Positions 35,849 through 45,871 of a stretch of DNA of 64,000 nt are shown one piece after another. A program made the position numbers and the translations under genes. Where the stretch lies: contig CAVSZE010000012.1 of NCBI GenBank assembly GCA_963732375.1, positions 124,001 through 188,000 on the forward strand, read 5' to 3'. The notes under the pieces were generated by a model, which ran no database searches, was not told where the DNA came from, and saw nothing but the letters and a program-made list of their open reading frames with translations. This DNA comes from RPQJ01 sp963732375. Lineage in GTDB: Bacteria > Pseudomonadota > Gammaproteobacteria > Steroidobacterales > Steroidobacteraceae. Within the stretch, counting starts at the first letter, position 1; every line of letters begins with the position of its first letter.

Positions 35849-37249
35849 GTGGTCTTTTCGCCCGGGCGGCTGTCGGTCGCGCTCGAAGACTGCGTCGCGA
35901 GCATCGGCTCGCCGGTATCGGGCCTGCTGGTCGCGCTGAGCGGGGGCCTCGATTCGACCGTGCTGCTGTCCGCGCTGGCCGCTGAAAGCGACGCGAGCCG
36001 CCCGACGCCGCTGCGCGCAATCCACGTCGATCACGGGCTGCATGCGGACTCCGCGCGCTGGTCGGCGCATTGCTCCGGGCTGGCGGCCGCGCTCCGCGTT
36101 CCATTCGAGCAGGCGAGCGTGGATGCGCGACCCCGGCATGGCGAGAGCCCCGAGGCGGCGGCGAGGGCCGCGCGATACGCGCTGCTCGCCGCGCGGCTGA
36201 TGCCGGGAGAGGTCCTGCTCACCGCACATCACGCCGACGACCAGCTGGAGTCCATCCTGCTGCAGTGGTTGCGCGGCGGTGGCGTGCGTGCGGTGGCGGG
36301 CATGCAGGCGGTCGGGCGGTTCGCCGCCGGCTGGCACGCGCGACCGCTACTCGGCTTCACGCGCGAGGAACTGCAGGCCTGGGCGGCGCAGGCACGCCTC
36401 CAATGGCTCAGCGATCCGTCAAATCTCGAAACGCGGTTTGACCGGAACTACCTTCGACTCGAGGTGCTGCCCGCGATCCGCAGCCGCTGGCCCGCGGCCG
36501 CGCGGACCGCGGGGCGCGTCGCCGCGCACGCCTCGGAGATGCTGGAGATGGAGGCCGGGATCGCCCGCGCCGACCTGGCGCTCGCGGCCGATGGTCGCGC
36601 GTTGTCGCTAAAACGGCTTGAGATTCTCCCGGTTGCCCGCCAGCGATGGGTGCTGCGCGCCTGGCTGCGTGCCCAGGGCCTGCCGGTGCCGGCCGTCGCC
36701 ACGCTGGCGGCGGCCATGCGCGACATGACCGTGGCCGCCGCCGACCGGGTGCCCTGCACGAACTGGCCGGGCGCGCGGATGTATCGCTACCGGAATCGCC
36801 TGTATGCCGAGTCGGAGGCGTCATGTGCCGCCCGGCTGCGGGAAGGCGCATGGACACCGGGTTCCGCGTATGACCTGGGTGGACTCGGGACGCTGCAGCT
36901 GGTGCCGGCGACAGGCGTTGGCCTGGACCGGGCGCGGTTGCCGTCGGTGCTCGAGGTCACCGCGCGCGCGACAGGCGAGCAACTGGTGCTGGCTGGCACG
37001 ACGCGCGGCCGGCCGCTGCGCAAGTGGCTGCAGGAGCGCGGGGTGCTGCCGTGGCGCCGTGCCCAGGTGCCGATTCTTCGCTCCGCCGGCGAGATCGTGG
37101 CGGTCGGCGACCTCGCTTGCGCCGCCCGTTACGCGGCCCGGCCCGGCGAGCCCTCGTGGACCATTGCCTGGCACGGTCGGCCGCAACTCACCGAGATTGA
37201 AGCAGCGGAAGTCAAGCTCGACCCACTCGCCTCGCGCCACTGGGACTGA
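35849..37249 (+). CDS. tilS: tRNA(Ile)-lysidine synthase
   Basis: A 466-residue N-type ATP pyrophosphatase that changes C34 of tRNA-Ile(CAU) to lysidine, so the tRNA reads AUA. The PP-loop is VALSGGLDSTVLL (SGGLDST at 31-37), and the family LTAHHADDQLESILLQWLRG follows. The C-terminal domain has RGRPLRKWLQERGVLPW. GTG 35849 is 4 bases after accA. accA-tilS is a conserved pair in gammaproteobacteria. In such a GC-rich genome AUA codons will be rare, yet the enzyme is kept. Confidence 0.95.
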   Translation: MVFSPGRLSVALEDCVASIGSPVSGLLVALSGGLDSTVLLSALAAESDASRPTPLRAIHVDHGLHADSARWSAHCSGLAAALRVPFEQASVDARPRHGESPEAAARAARYALLAARLMPGEVLLTAHHADDQLESILLQWLRGGGVRAVAGMQAVGRFAAGWHARPLLGFTREELQAWAAQARLQWLSDPSNLETRFDRNYLRLEVLPAIRSRWPAAARTAGRVAAHASEMLEMEAGIARADLALAADGRALSLKRLEILPVARQRWVLRAWLRAQGLPVPAVATLAAAMRDMTVAAADRVPCTNWPGARMYRYRNRLYAESEASCAARLREGAWTPGSAYDLGGLGTLQLVPATGVGLDRARLPSVLEVTARATGEQLVLAGTTRGRPLRKWLQERGVLPWRRAQVPILRSAGEIVAVGDLACAARYAARPGEPSWTIAWHGRPQLTEIEAAEVKLDPLASRHWD

Positions 37250-37340
37250 ACGGCGCCGGACAGTGGCTTTCGGTGGCCGGGAGTGGGGCATTCCGATAGA
37301 CTGCTCTCCCGTCGTGCTTCTCCTGCGACGGTGACCCCTA

Positions 37341-38987
37341 ATGACTAAATTCGTCTGCGTGACCGGCGGTGTGGTTTCCTCGCTGGGCAAGGGAATCGCG
37401 GCCGCCTCATTAGGCGCGATCCTCGAGGCAAGGGGCCTCAAGGTCGCGATGGTCAAGCTCGACCCGTACATCAACGTGGATCCGGGCACCATGAGCCCGT
37501 TCCAGCACGGCGAGGTGTTCGTCACCGACGACGGCACCGAGACGGACCTCGACCTCGGCCATTACGAGCGCTTCGTGCGCACCACCACCGGCCGCAACAG
37601 CAACTACACCACCGGGCGCATCTACGAGCGCGTCATCGCCAAGGAGCGCCGCGGCGATTACCTCGGGGCGACCGTGCAGGTGATCCCGCACATCACCGAC
37701 GAGATCAAGCACTGCATCCGCATGGGCGCGGGCGATGCAGACCTCTGCATGGTGGAGATCGGCGGCACGGTAGGCGACATCGAGTCGCTGCCATTCCTCG
37801 AGGCGATCCGCCAGCTGGGCGTGGAGATGGGGCACGACAACGTGCTCTACATGCACCTGACGCTGATTCCGTACATTGCCACGTCGGGCGAGATCAAGAC
37901 CAAGCCGACGCAGCACTCGGTCAAGGAACTGCGGTCGATCGGCATCCAGCCGGACGTGCTGCTGTGCCGATGCCAGGACCCGCTGCCCAACGAGCAGCGG
38001 CGGAAGATCGCGCTGTTCACCAACGTCGAGGACCGGGCGGTTTTCTCCGCCGTGGACGCCGACGACATCTACAGGATCCCGCTGCTGCTCCACGAGCAGT
38101 CGCTGGACGCGATCGTGTGCGAGAAGCTGCACATCGAGGCGCCCCCGGCGGACCTGAAGGAATGGCAGCAGGTGGTGGCCGCCAAGGGCAACCCCGACAT
38201 GACCGTAAACGTGGCCATGGTCGGCAAGTACGTGAACCTGAAGGATGCCTACCTCTCGCTCACCGAGGCGCTGATGCACGCGGGGCTGCGCACGCGCACG
38301 CGCGTCAAGCTCAATTTCGTCGAGGCGACCGACATCGAGAAGAACGGCACGGCATGCCTGGAGGCCATGGACGCCGTGCTGGTGCCGGGCGGCTTCGGTG
38401 AACGCGGCGTCGAGGGCAAGATACAGGCGGTGCGCTACGCGCGCGAGCAGCGGGTGCCGTACCTCGGCATCTGCCTCGGCATGCAGCTCGCGATAATCGA
38501 GTATGCGCGCGACGTCGCGGGGCTCGAGGGCGCGCACAGCACCGAGTTCAACCGCGAGTCGGCGCACCCGGTGATCGCGCTGATCACCGAGTGGCAGGAC
38601 CAGAAAGGCACGGTCGAGGCGCGCAGCGAACAGTCGAACCTCGGCGGCACGATGCGCCTCGGCGCGCAGGAAGTGCGCATTTCCCATGGCTCGCTCGCGC
38701 ACGCCGTGTACGGCGCCGACACGATCCGCGAGCGCCACCGCCACCGCTACGAATTCAACAACAACTACATGCAGCGCCTGGTGAACGCCGGGATGCGGTT
38801 CTCGGGTTTCTCGCGCGACGGGCTGGTCGAGATAATCGAACTGCCGGGGCACCCGTTCTTCGTCGCGAGCCAGTACCACCCGGAGTTCCGCTCGACGCCG
38901 CGCGACGGCCATCCGCTGTTCACCGGCTTCATCCGCGCGGCGCGGGACTACCGGGCCGCGCAGCTTCCGGCGGCGGTGAGCGCATGA
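37341..38987 (+). CDS. pyrG: CTP synthase
   Basis: A 548-residue enzyme that aminates UTP to CTP. The N-terminal synthetase domain starts TKFVCVTGGVVSSLGKGI, with the ATP loop, and shows DPYINVDPGTMSPFQHGEVF. The C-terminal glutamine amidotransferase domain has its nucleophile in YLGICLGMQLA and its His-Glu pair in SQYHPEFRS. The stop overlaps the kdsA start as ATGA. pyrG-kdsA-eno is a standard gammaproteobacterial order (E. coli pyrG-eno). The 91-base gap upstream has a TAGACT but no convincing promoter. Confidence 0.97.
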   Translation: MTKFVCVTGGVVSSLGKGIAAASLGAILEARGLKVAMVKLDPYINVDPGTMSPFQHGEVFVTDDGTETDLDLGHYERFVRTTTGRNSNYTTGRIYERVIAKERRGDYLGATVQVIPHITDEIKHCIRMGAGDADLCMVEIGGTVGDIESLPFLEAIRQLGVEMGHDNVLYMHLTLIPYIATSGEIKTKPTQHSVKELRSIGIQPDVLLCRCQDPLPNEQRRKIALFTNVEDRAVFSAVDADDIYRIPLLLHEQSLDAIVCEKLHIEAPPADLKEWQQVVAAKGNPDMTVNVAMVGKYVNLKDAYLSLTEALMHAGLRTRTRVKLNFVEATDIEKNGTACLEAMDAVLVPGGFGERGVEGKIQAVRYAREQRVPYLGICLGMQLAIIEYARDVAGLEGAHSTEFNRESAHPVIALITEWQDQKGTVEARSEQSNLGGTMRLGAQEVRISHGSLAHAVYGADTIRERHRHRYEFNNNYMQRLVNAGMRFSGFSRDGLVEIIELPGHPFFVASQYHPEFRSTPRDGHPLFTGFIRAARDYRAAQLPAAVSA

Positions 38988-39813
38988 AGCTCTGCGGCCA
39001 CGAGGTCGGCCCGGACCGGCCGTTGTTCCTGATCGCCGGCCCCTGCGTGATCGAGAGCGAGGCGCTGGTGTTCGAGGTTGCGGGCCGGATGCGCGAGATC
39101 GCGCGCGAACTCGCGATCCCGTACGTGTTCAAGGCGTCATTCGACAAGGCGAACCGCTCGTCGAAGTCGAGCTATCGCGGCCCGGGAATCGACGCGGGAC
39201 TCGCGATACTGGCGAAGGTGAAGCGCGAACTCGGCCTGCCGGTGCTGACCGACGTGCACGAGGACACGCCGCTCGCAGAGGTGGCCTCGGTGGTGGACGT
39301 GCTGCAGACACCGGCTTTCCTGTGCCGCCAGACGAATTTCATCCTCGGCGTCGCTGGCATGGGCAAGCCCGTGAACATCAAGAAGGGGCAGTTCCTGTCG
39401 CCCTGGGAGATGTCGAACGTGGTGGACAAGGCCCGCTCGACCGGCAATGAGCAGGTGATGGTCTGCGAGCGCGGCTTCAGCTTCGGCTACAACAACCTGG
39501 TCTCGGACATGCGCGGCCTGGCGGTGATGCGTGCGACCGGTGCGCCGGTGGTATTCGACGCGACCCATTCCGTGCAGTTGCCGGGCGGGCAGGGCAGCGC
39601 CTCCGGCGGTCAGCGCGAGTTCGTGCCGGTGCTCGCTCGCGCCGCAGTCGCGGCGGGCGTATCGGGACTCTTCATGGAGACGCACCCGGAACCGGCCAGG
39701 GCGCTGTCGGACGGCCCCAACGCGTGGCCGCTCGACCGGATGCGATCGCTGCTCACGATGCTGAAGGAAATTGACGCCGCGGTGAAGTCGCGGCCGTACG
39801 AGGAATCGAGCCT

Positions 39814-39817
<4 letters not shown>
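38984..39817 (+). CDS. kdsA: 3-deoxy-D-manno-octulosonate 8-phosphate synthase
   Basis: A 277-residue aldolase-like barrel that condenses phosphoenolpyruvate with arabinose 5-phosphate to KDO 8-phosphate for lipopolysaccharide. It has FLIAGPCVIESE, FKASFDKANRSS (substrate phosphate site) and QTNFILGVA. The segment FDATHSVQLPGG is intact. The usual metal-binding Cys of metal-dependent KdsA is not seen at the N terminus; instead PCVIES resembles the metal-independent E. coli type. The gene overlaps both pyrG and eno by 4 bases. Confidence 0.96.
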
Positions 39818-41112
<1,295 letters not shown>

Positions 41113-41159
41113 TCGCGCGACGGACTCCTGGCCATGGTTTCTGATAACCTCTCGCGCCC

Positions 41160-41498
41160 ATGATCATCCGCATCGTTGCCGGCCTCCTGCTCGCGGCCGT
41201 GCTCGCGCTGCAATACCGCCTCTGGGTATCCCCCACCGGTATGCGCGACGTATGGCGCACCGAGAAGGCGATCGCGAGCCAGGTCGAGGAGAACGCGCAG
41301 CTCCAGGAGCGCAACCGCAAGCTGGCGGCCGAGGTGCGTGACCTCAAGGAAGGCCACGCGGCGATCGAAGAGCGTGCCAGGACCGACCTCGGCATGATCG
41401 GGTCGAACGAAACGTTCTTCCAGGTCGTCCCGCCGACGCCGGTCGCCGCCGAGCCCCCGGCCGAGCAGCGTCGAACAGCGCAGGCCGGGCAGCAATGA
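41160..41498 (+). CDS. ftsB: Cell division protein FtsB
   Basis: A 112-residue bitopic membrane protein of the FtsQLB divisome subcomplex. One N-terminal membrane helix (about residues 2-20) is followed by the typical short stretch QYRLWVSPTGMRDVWR, then a coiled coil with QVEENAQLQERNRKLAAEV, then the conserved IEERARTDLGMIGSNETFFQV. The length is close to E. coli FtsB (103). Its place between eno and ispD is the conserved one. The stop overlaps ispD as ATGA. Confidence 0.94.
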   Translation: MIIRIVAGLLLAAVLALQYRLWVSPTGMRDVWRTEKAIASQVEENAQLQERNRKLAAEVRDLKEGHAAIEERARTDLGMIGSNETFFQVVPPTPVAAEPPAEQRRTAQAGQQ

Positions 41499-42202
41499 AC
41501 GGACCTGCGCGCCGCTGGGCCGTCCTCGTGGCGGCCGGGCGCGGCGAGCGATTCGGCGGCTCCACACCGAAGCAATACGCGCTACTCCTCGGCCGGCCGG
41601 CCTTGTCCTGGTCGCTGGCCACGTTGCTTTCATCGCCAGCCGTGGATGGAGTGGTCGTGGTGCTCGCGCCACGGGACCGCCGGTGGAAGCGTATTGCGGA
41701 ATCGCGCGACTCGCGCGTCAGCACCTGTGTCGGCGGCAATCGTCGGGAAGGCTCGGTGTCGAATGCTCTGCTCGCACTTGCACCTCGGGCGCGCGACAGT
41801 GACTGGGTGATCGTCCACGATGCGGCGCGGCCGTGCCTGCGGCGCGAGGACCTGGACAGGCTGGTCGCGGCGACCCGTCGCGACCCGGTCGGCGGATTGC
41901 TGGCAGTACCGGTTCCGGACACGCTGAAGGTGGACGATGGCCACGGCCGCAGCGCGCGCACGGCCGACCGCGCAGGGCTGTGGCGTGCGCTCACTCCCCA
42001 GATATTCCGCTACGGCCTGCTGCGCCGCGCGCTGGCACTGTGTGTTGAACGCGAGCGCGCCGTGACTGACGAGGCTTCGGCGGTCGAGGCGCTGGGCCTC
42101 AGGCCGCGACTGGTGACAGGGCGAGGCGACAACATCAAGCTGACGACGCCCGCCGACCGCGTGCTAGCAGAGGCGATCCTGCGGGCCGGGAGGCAAAAAT
42201 GA
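41495..42202 (+). CDS. ispD: 2-C-methyl-D-erythritol 4-phosphate cytidylyltransferase
   Basis: A 235-residue nucleotidyltransferase for the third step of the MEP pathway. The CTP-binding motif reads VLVAAGRGERFGG, followed by PKQYALL. VIVHDAARPCL and the conserved TDEASAVEALG near the end are present. The length fits E. coli IspD (236). It overlaps ftsB and ispF by 4 bases on each side; ispD-ispF-truD-surE-pcm is the usual gammaproteobacterial order. Confidence 0.96.
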   Translation: MNGPARRWAVLVAAGRGERFGGSTPKQYALLLGRPALSWSLATLLSSPAVDGVVVVLAPRDRRWKRIAESRDSRVSTCVGGNRREGSVSNALLALAPRARDSDWVIVHDAARPCLRREDLDRLVAATRRDPVGGLLAVPVPDTLKVDDGHGRSARTADRAGLWRALTPQIFRYGLLRRALALCVERERAVTDEASAVEALGLRPRLVTGRGDNIKLTTPADRVLAEAILRAGRQK

Positions 42203-42693
42203 GGGTGGGAATCGGCTATGACGTGCATGCATTCGGTCCCGGCGACCACGTCGTGCTGGGTGGCGTGCGGATACCACACGCGCGCGGTGTCGTGGCGCAC
42301 TCCGATGGCGACGTGCTGCTGCATGCGCTGTGCGACGCCCTGCTTGGTGCAATGGGGCTCGGCGACATCGGGCAGCATTTCCCGGACACTGACCCGCGCT
42401 GGCGTGGCGCGGACAGCCGGCAGTTCCTGCGCCATTGCGCGACGTTGCTTGCCGAGCACCACTGGCGCCTGGTGAATGCGGACGTCACGGTAATTGCCGA
42501 GGCGCCGCGGCTCGGTGAGCACCGCGGTGAGATGCGCGCGCGGATCGCGAACGACCTGGATTGTGCCGAGGGCCGAATCAACGTCAAGGCGACGACGCAT
42601 GAAGGACTCGGGTCGCTCGGTCGCTCCGAGGGGCTTGCGGCGCAGGCGATCGTGCTGCTCGCGCATGCCGACGCTTCGAAGCACGGTCGCTGA
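42199..42693 (+). CDS. ispF: 2-C-methyl-D-erythritol 2,4-cyclodiphosphate synthase
   Basis: A 164-residue trimeric zinc enzyme of the MEP pathway. It starts MRVGIGYDVHAFG with the zinc ligands Asp8 and His10, has VAHSDGDVLLHALCDALLGA with the third ligand, and DIGQHFPDTDPRW. The C terminus carries KATTHEGLGSLGRSEGLAA, the CDP-binding Thr. Typical length is about 160. It overlaps ispD by 4 bases. Confidence 0.97.
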   Translation: MRVGIGYDVHAFGPGDHVVLGGVRIPHARGVVAHSDGDVLLHALCDALLGAMGLGDIGQHFPDTDPRWRGADSRQFLRHCATLLAEHHWRLVNADVTVIAEAPRLGEHRGEMRARIANDLDCAEGRINVKATTHEGLGSLGRSEGLAAQAIVLLAHADASKHGR

Positions 42694-42697
42694 GTCC

Positions 42698-43738
42698 GTG
42701 GAACTTCCCATCGCGCACGGCGCGCCGCCGCTGGCCGGACGATTCCGTGTCGAGCCCGAGGATTTCTTCGTCGAGGAGGTGCTGGGCTTCGATGCGGACG
42801 GCAGTGGCGGCCACGTGCTGCTGCTGGTGGAAAAACGCAATGCAAACACCGGCTGGGTGGCGGGCGAACTTGCGAGGGCGGCCGGAATCGCGTCGCGCGA
42901 CGTCGGCGTTAGCGGGCAGAAGGACCGGCGTGCCGTCGCACGGCAATCCTTTTCGTTGCCCTGGCCTGCTGCGGTTCCCGTTGACTCATGTCTCGCCTTG
43001 TCGGGAGAGGGTTACCGGGTGCTCGCCGCGCAACGCCACGCTCGCAAGCTCAGGCCCGGGTCGCACCGTGCGAACCGCTTCGTGATCCGGGTGCGGGACG
43101 CCTCGGGTGACCGCGCGGCGATCGAGGCGCGACTTGCGCTGGTCGGTTCGGCGGGCGTGCCGAACTATTTCGGGCCGCAGCGTTACGGCCGCGGCCAGTC
43201 AAATCTTGCGAGCGCGCGCGCATGGGCGGCCGGGGGCCAGGCGCCGCGCGGCAGGACGGCACGCGGATTTGCGTTGTCGACCGCGCGCAGTGAGCTCTTC
43301 AACCTGGTGCTGGCGGAGCGCGTGCGACGCGGCGACTGGAACCGCCTGCTGGCGGGGGAGGCCGTCATCCTGGACGGCAGGCGCAGCTTCTTCCGCGCCG
43401 ACGAGATCGACGCCGCGCTGGTCGAACGATGCAATGCGATGGACCTGCATCCCAGCGGTCCGTTGTGGGGACGGGGCCCGCTCGAGGTCGGAGCCGAGGT
43501 GCTGGTCATCGAGGAATCGGTCGCGGCGGCGGAGCCGGCCCTGCGCGCACTGCTCGAAGCGCATGGCATGGACCAGGAGCGTCGCAGCCTGCGCCTGCCG
43601 GTGCGATCGCTCGAGTGGCGATTCGAGGACGACTCCCTGTACCTGTCGTTCGAACTGCCTCGTGGGACATTCGCGACCTCGGTGCTGCACGAGCTGCTGC
43701 AGGGTGCGTGGGACGTGGGCGAGGGCGGCGCGGAGTGA
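42698..43738 (+). CDS. truD: tRNA pseudouridine(13) synthase TruD
   Basis: A 346-residue pseudouridine synthase acting on U13 of tRNA-Glu. The catalytic Asp76 is in GVSGQKDRRAV, RVEPEDFFVEE lies near the start and VPNYFGPQRYGR (motif NYFGxQRFG) follows. The TRUD insertion domain is in the second half. GTG 42698 gives MELPIAHGAPPLAGRF, matching the family N terminus; ATG 42665 inside ispF would add 11 residues. The end is convergent with the DUF2058 gene across a 54-base gap in which I see no clear terminator. Confidence 0.95.
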   Translation: MELPIAHGAPPLAGRFRVEPEDFFVEEVLGFDADGSGGHVLLLVEKRNANTGWVAGELARAAGIASRDVGVSGQKDRRAVARQSFSLPWPAAVPVDSCLALSGEGYRVLAAQRHARKLRPGSHRANRFVIRVRDASGDRAAIEARLALVGSAGVPNYFGPQRYGRGQSNLASARAWAAGGQAPRGRTARGFALSTARSELFNLVLAERVRRGDWNRLLAGEAVILDGRRSFFRADEIDAALVERCNAMDLHPSGPLWGRGPLEVGAEVLVIEESVAAAEPALRALLEAHGMDQERRSLRLPVRSLEWRFEDDSLYLSFELPRGTFATSVLHELLQGAWDVGEGGAE

Positions 43739-43792
43739 CTGCCCCGGCGCGGCGCAGGGCACCCGGTGGTGAAACCAGGCGTTCGGACGCGT

Positions 43793-44332
43793 TTACCAGG
43801 TGAGGTCGTCGGGTACGGCGAAATCCCGGTATGGATCGTCCTCGGACGTCGTTGTCGCATCGGGCAGGTCCAGCGTGATCACTGCGCCGGGATCGCGATC
43901 CCGGACCAGCGCTGCTGCCTCTGCCGGCAGCATGTCGTAGCGGCCATCGCAGCGGGCAATGAGCAGCGTGCCGGCGACCAGTCGCGCGCGCAGGTTGCCG
44001 TCCACTGCGATGCGACGGACTTTCCCCCCGTCCACGAAGTTGAAGTATTCGTCGGTCTCCGGGCGGGGTACCCGGTGCTGCTCGATGATCTGGCGCAATT
44101 GCGCCCGTTGCGCCCGCGCCTCGATCTTCGCCTGCTGCTGGCGATTCAGTTCTCGGTCGCGCACGGCTTTCGCGGCGCGCGCCGCATCGTCGGCAGCCTT
44201 GTTGCTGGTTCCCGCCGGAGGATTGCGGCCCTTGCCGCCCCGGAACGGCTGCTTCGCGCGCTCCGACCGGGCCGCCTCCTTCTTCGTGACCAGCCCCGCC
44301 TTCAGCAGCTGGTCGCGCAACGAATCGCTCAT
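43793..44332 (-). CDS. DUF2058-family protein (YaiL-like)
   Basis: A 179-residue soluble protein of the DUF2058 family, known in E. coli as YaiL and sometimes labelled a nucleoprotein or polynucleotide-associated enzyme; the true function is unknown to me. It starts MSDSLRDQLLKAGLVTKKEA, goes into a highly basic, helical and coiled-coil stretch (about residues 20-85, rich in Lys, Arg, Ala and Gln), and ends in a folded part with YFNFVDGGKVRRIAVD and the conserved DPYRDFAVPDDLTW. The basic region suggests nucleic-acid binding. It is alone on the minus strand, divergent from surE. Confidence 0.85.
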   Translation of the reverse strand: MSDSLRDQLLKAGLVTKKEAARSERAKQPFRGGKGRNPPAGTSNKAADDAARAAKAVRDRELNRQQQAKIEARAQRAQLRQIIEQHRVPRPETDEYFNFVDGGKVRRIAVDGNLRARLVAGTLLIARCDGRYDMLPAEAAALVRDRDPGAVITLDLPDATTTSEDDPYRDFAVPDDLTW

Positions 44333-44394
44333 ATGTGTCCTCGAGTCATGTCATGGCACCGGGTCGCCGCTACCGGCGGCCGGGACGATTCCAG

Positions 44395-44400
44395 TATAGT
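44395..44400 (+). promoter_or_regulatory. Possible -10 element before surE
   Basis: TATAGT lies 28 bases before the surE TTG start in the 95-base region shared with the divergent DUF2058 gene. The -35 position is poor (ACCGGC at about 17 bases). Low-strength candidate. Confidence 0.35.
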
Positions 44401-44427
44401 GCCGCGAATTCCCAGCGGTTTCACAGC

Positions 44428-45180
44428 TTGAGAATCCTTGTCAGCAACGACGACGGCTATCGCGCCGAGGGTCTGCAGCGCCTGGCCGACGTGATGCGCC
44501 CATTGGCGGAGGTCACGGTGGTCGCGCCCGACCGCAACCGCAGCGGCGCCAGCAATTCACTCACGCTGGACGTGCCGGTGCGGGTGGTCCCGTTCGGGGA
44601 CCGCATGTACTACGTGAACGGGACGCCGACCGACTGCGTGCACCTGGCGATCTCGGGGCTGTTCGACTACGAGCACGACATGGTGGTCTCCGGCATCAAC
44701 GACGGCGCCAACCTGGGCGACGACGTGCTTTATTCGGGCACGGTCGCAGCCGCGGTCGAGGGCCGGTTTCTCGGCCTGCCGACCATGGCCGTTTCCCTTG
44801 TCGTGCGCCAGGGCCGGCACTTCGACACGGCCGCGAGGGTTGCGAGCGAGCTGGTGATGCGGCTCAAGCGGAGCCCGCTCGACAGCGCGATGATCCTGAA
44901 CGTGAATGTCCCGGACCTGCCCTACGAAAAGTTGCGCGGCTTCCAGGTGACGCGACTAGGCCAGCGCCACAAATCGGAACCGGTGGTGAAATCGGCCGAT
45001 CCGCGTGGCCGCGCCGTGTACTGGGTCGGTCCCGCCGGGGAGGGCGCGGACGCGGGCGAGGGCACCGACTTCGACGCGATTGCCCGCGGATTCGTGTCCG
45101 TGACGCCGCTGCAGGTGGACCTGACGCGTCATTCCGCGCTGGCAGAAGTCGGCGAATGGCTCGCGGGGCGCGCTCCGTGA
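44428..45180 (+). CDS. surE: 5'/3'-nucleotidase and exopolyphosphatase SurE
   Basis: A 250-residue metal-dependent phosphatase acting on nucleotides and short polyphosphate, linked to stationary-phase survival. The metal site is in RILVSNDDGY (Asp8, Asp9), with NRSGASNSLTLD (Ser and Asn) and VSGINDGANLGDDVLYSGTV (in parts) following. The conserved start lies exactly at TTG 44428; an upstream ATG at 44335 would add 31 unconserved residues and span the likely promoter. Length equals E. coli SurE (253). pcm follows by 13 bases, the usual surE-pcm pair. Confidence 0.95.
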   Translation: MRILVSNDDGYRAEGLQRLADVMRPLAEVTVVAPDRNRSGASNSLTLDVPVRVVPFGDRMYYVNGTPTDCVHLAISGLFDYEHDMVVSGINDGANLGDDVLYSGTVAAAVEGRFLGLPTMAVSLVVRQGRHFDTAARVASELVMRLKRSPLDSAMILNVNVPDLPYEKLRGFQVTRLGQRHKSEPVVKSADPRGRAVYWVGPAGEGADAGEGTDFDAIARGFVSVTPLQVDLTRHSALAEVGEWLAGRAP

Positions 45181-45193
45181 GTCGGGGTGTCAC

Positions 45194-45856
45194 GTGAACG
45201 GCCCCCGCATGACCGGAATAGGCATGACCTCGGACCGCACGCGCGACCGGCTGATCGCGCGGCTGCGCGAACAGGGAATCGCGGACCCGAACGTGCTCGA
45301 GCGCATCCGTGCCGTGCCGCGGCACGTGTTCGTCGACGAGGCGCTCTCGAGTCGCGCCTACGAGGACACGGCGCTGCCGATCGGGCACGGGCAGACGATA
45401 TCGCAGCCCTACATCGTCGCGCGCATGACCGAGGCGTTGATCGAGGGCGGTGCGCCACGCAAGGTACTGGAAGTCGGGACGGGTTGCGGTTACCAGACCG
45501 CCGTGCTCGCGCCGCTGGTCGCGACGCTCTACAGCGTGGAGCGCATTGCGGCGCTGCAGCTGCGAGCGCGCCGGGCGATGCGCGATCTCAGGATCACCAA
45601 CGTATTCATGCGCCACGGTGACGGTTTCGAGGGCTGGCCTCCGTACGCGCCCTACGACGGGATCATCGTCGCGGCTGCGGCGATGGCGATTCCCGCGGCG
45701 CTGCAGAACCAGCTCGGCAACGGCGGGAGGTTGATCATGCCCGTCGGGCCGGACCGCGAGCAGCAGCTGATTCGTGTGACTCGGCGAGGCGAGACGTTCG
45801 AGCGCGAGGTGCTCGGGTCCGTGACCTTCGTGCCGCTGCTGCAGGGACTGGGCTGA
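45194..45856 (+). CDS. pcm: Protein-L-isoaspartate O-methyltransferase
   Basis: A 220-residue enzyme that repairs isoaspartyl residues in aged proteins using S-adenosylmethionine. It has ALPIGHGQTISQPYIVARMTE, the SAM-binding VLEVGTGCGYQTAVLA, the SVERI motif II and a C-terminal VTFVPLLQG. I chose GTG 45194, just after GGGGTG; ATG 45209 or 45224 would shorten it. Xanthomonad Pcm proteins, as I recall, extend through GIGMTS, favouring a longer form. In many gammaproteobacteria nlpD, rpoS and mutS follow; here a glycerate kinase does. Confidence 0.95.
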   Translation: MNGPRMTGIGMTSDRTRDRLIARLREQGIADPNVLERIRAVPRHVFVDEALSSRAYEDTALPIGHGQTISQPYIVARMTEALIEGGAPRKVLEVGTGCGYQTAVLAPLVATLYSVERIAALQLRARRAMRDLRITNVFMRHGDGFEGWPPYAPYDGIIVAAAAMAIPAALQNQLGNGGRLIMPVGPDREQQLIRVTRRGETFEREVLGSVTFVPLLQGLG

Positions 45857-45871
45857 GGAAAATCGACGGCC

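Noticed and set aside
42699..42706. A second GAACTT at the truD start as a sigma-E promoter
   Set aside because: No TCTRA-like element occurs 15-18 bases downstream.
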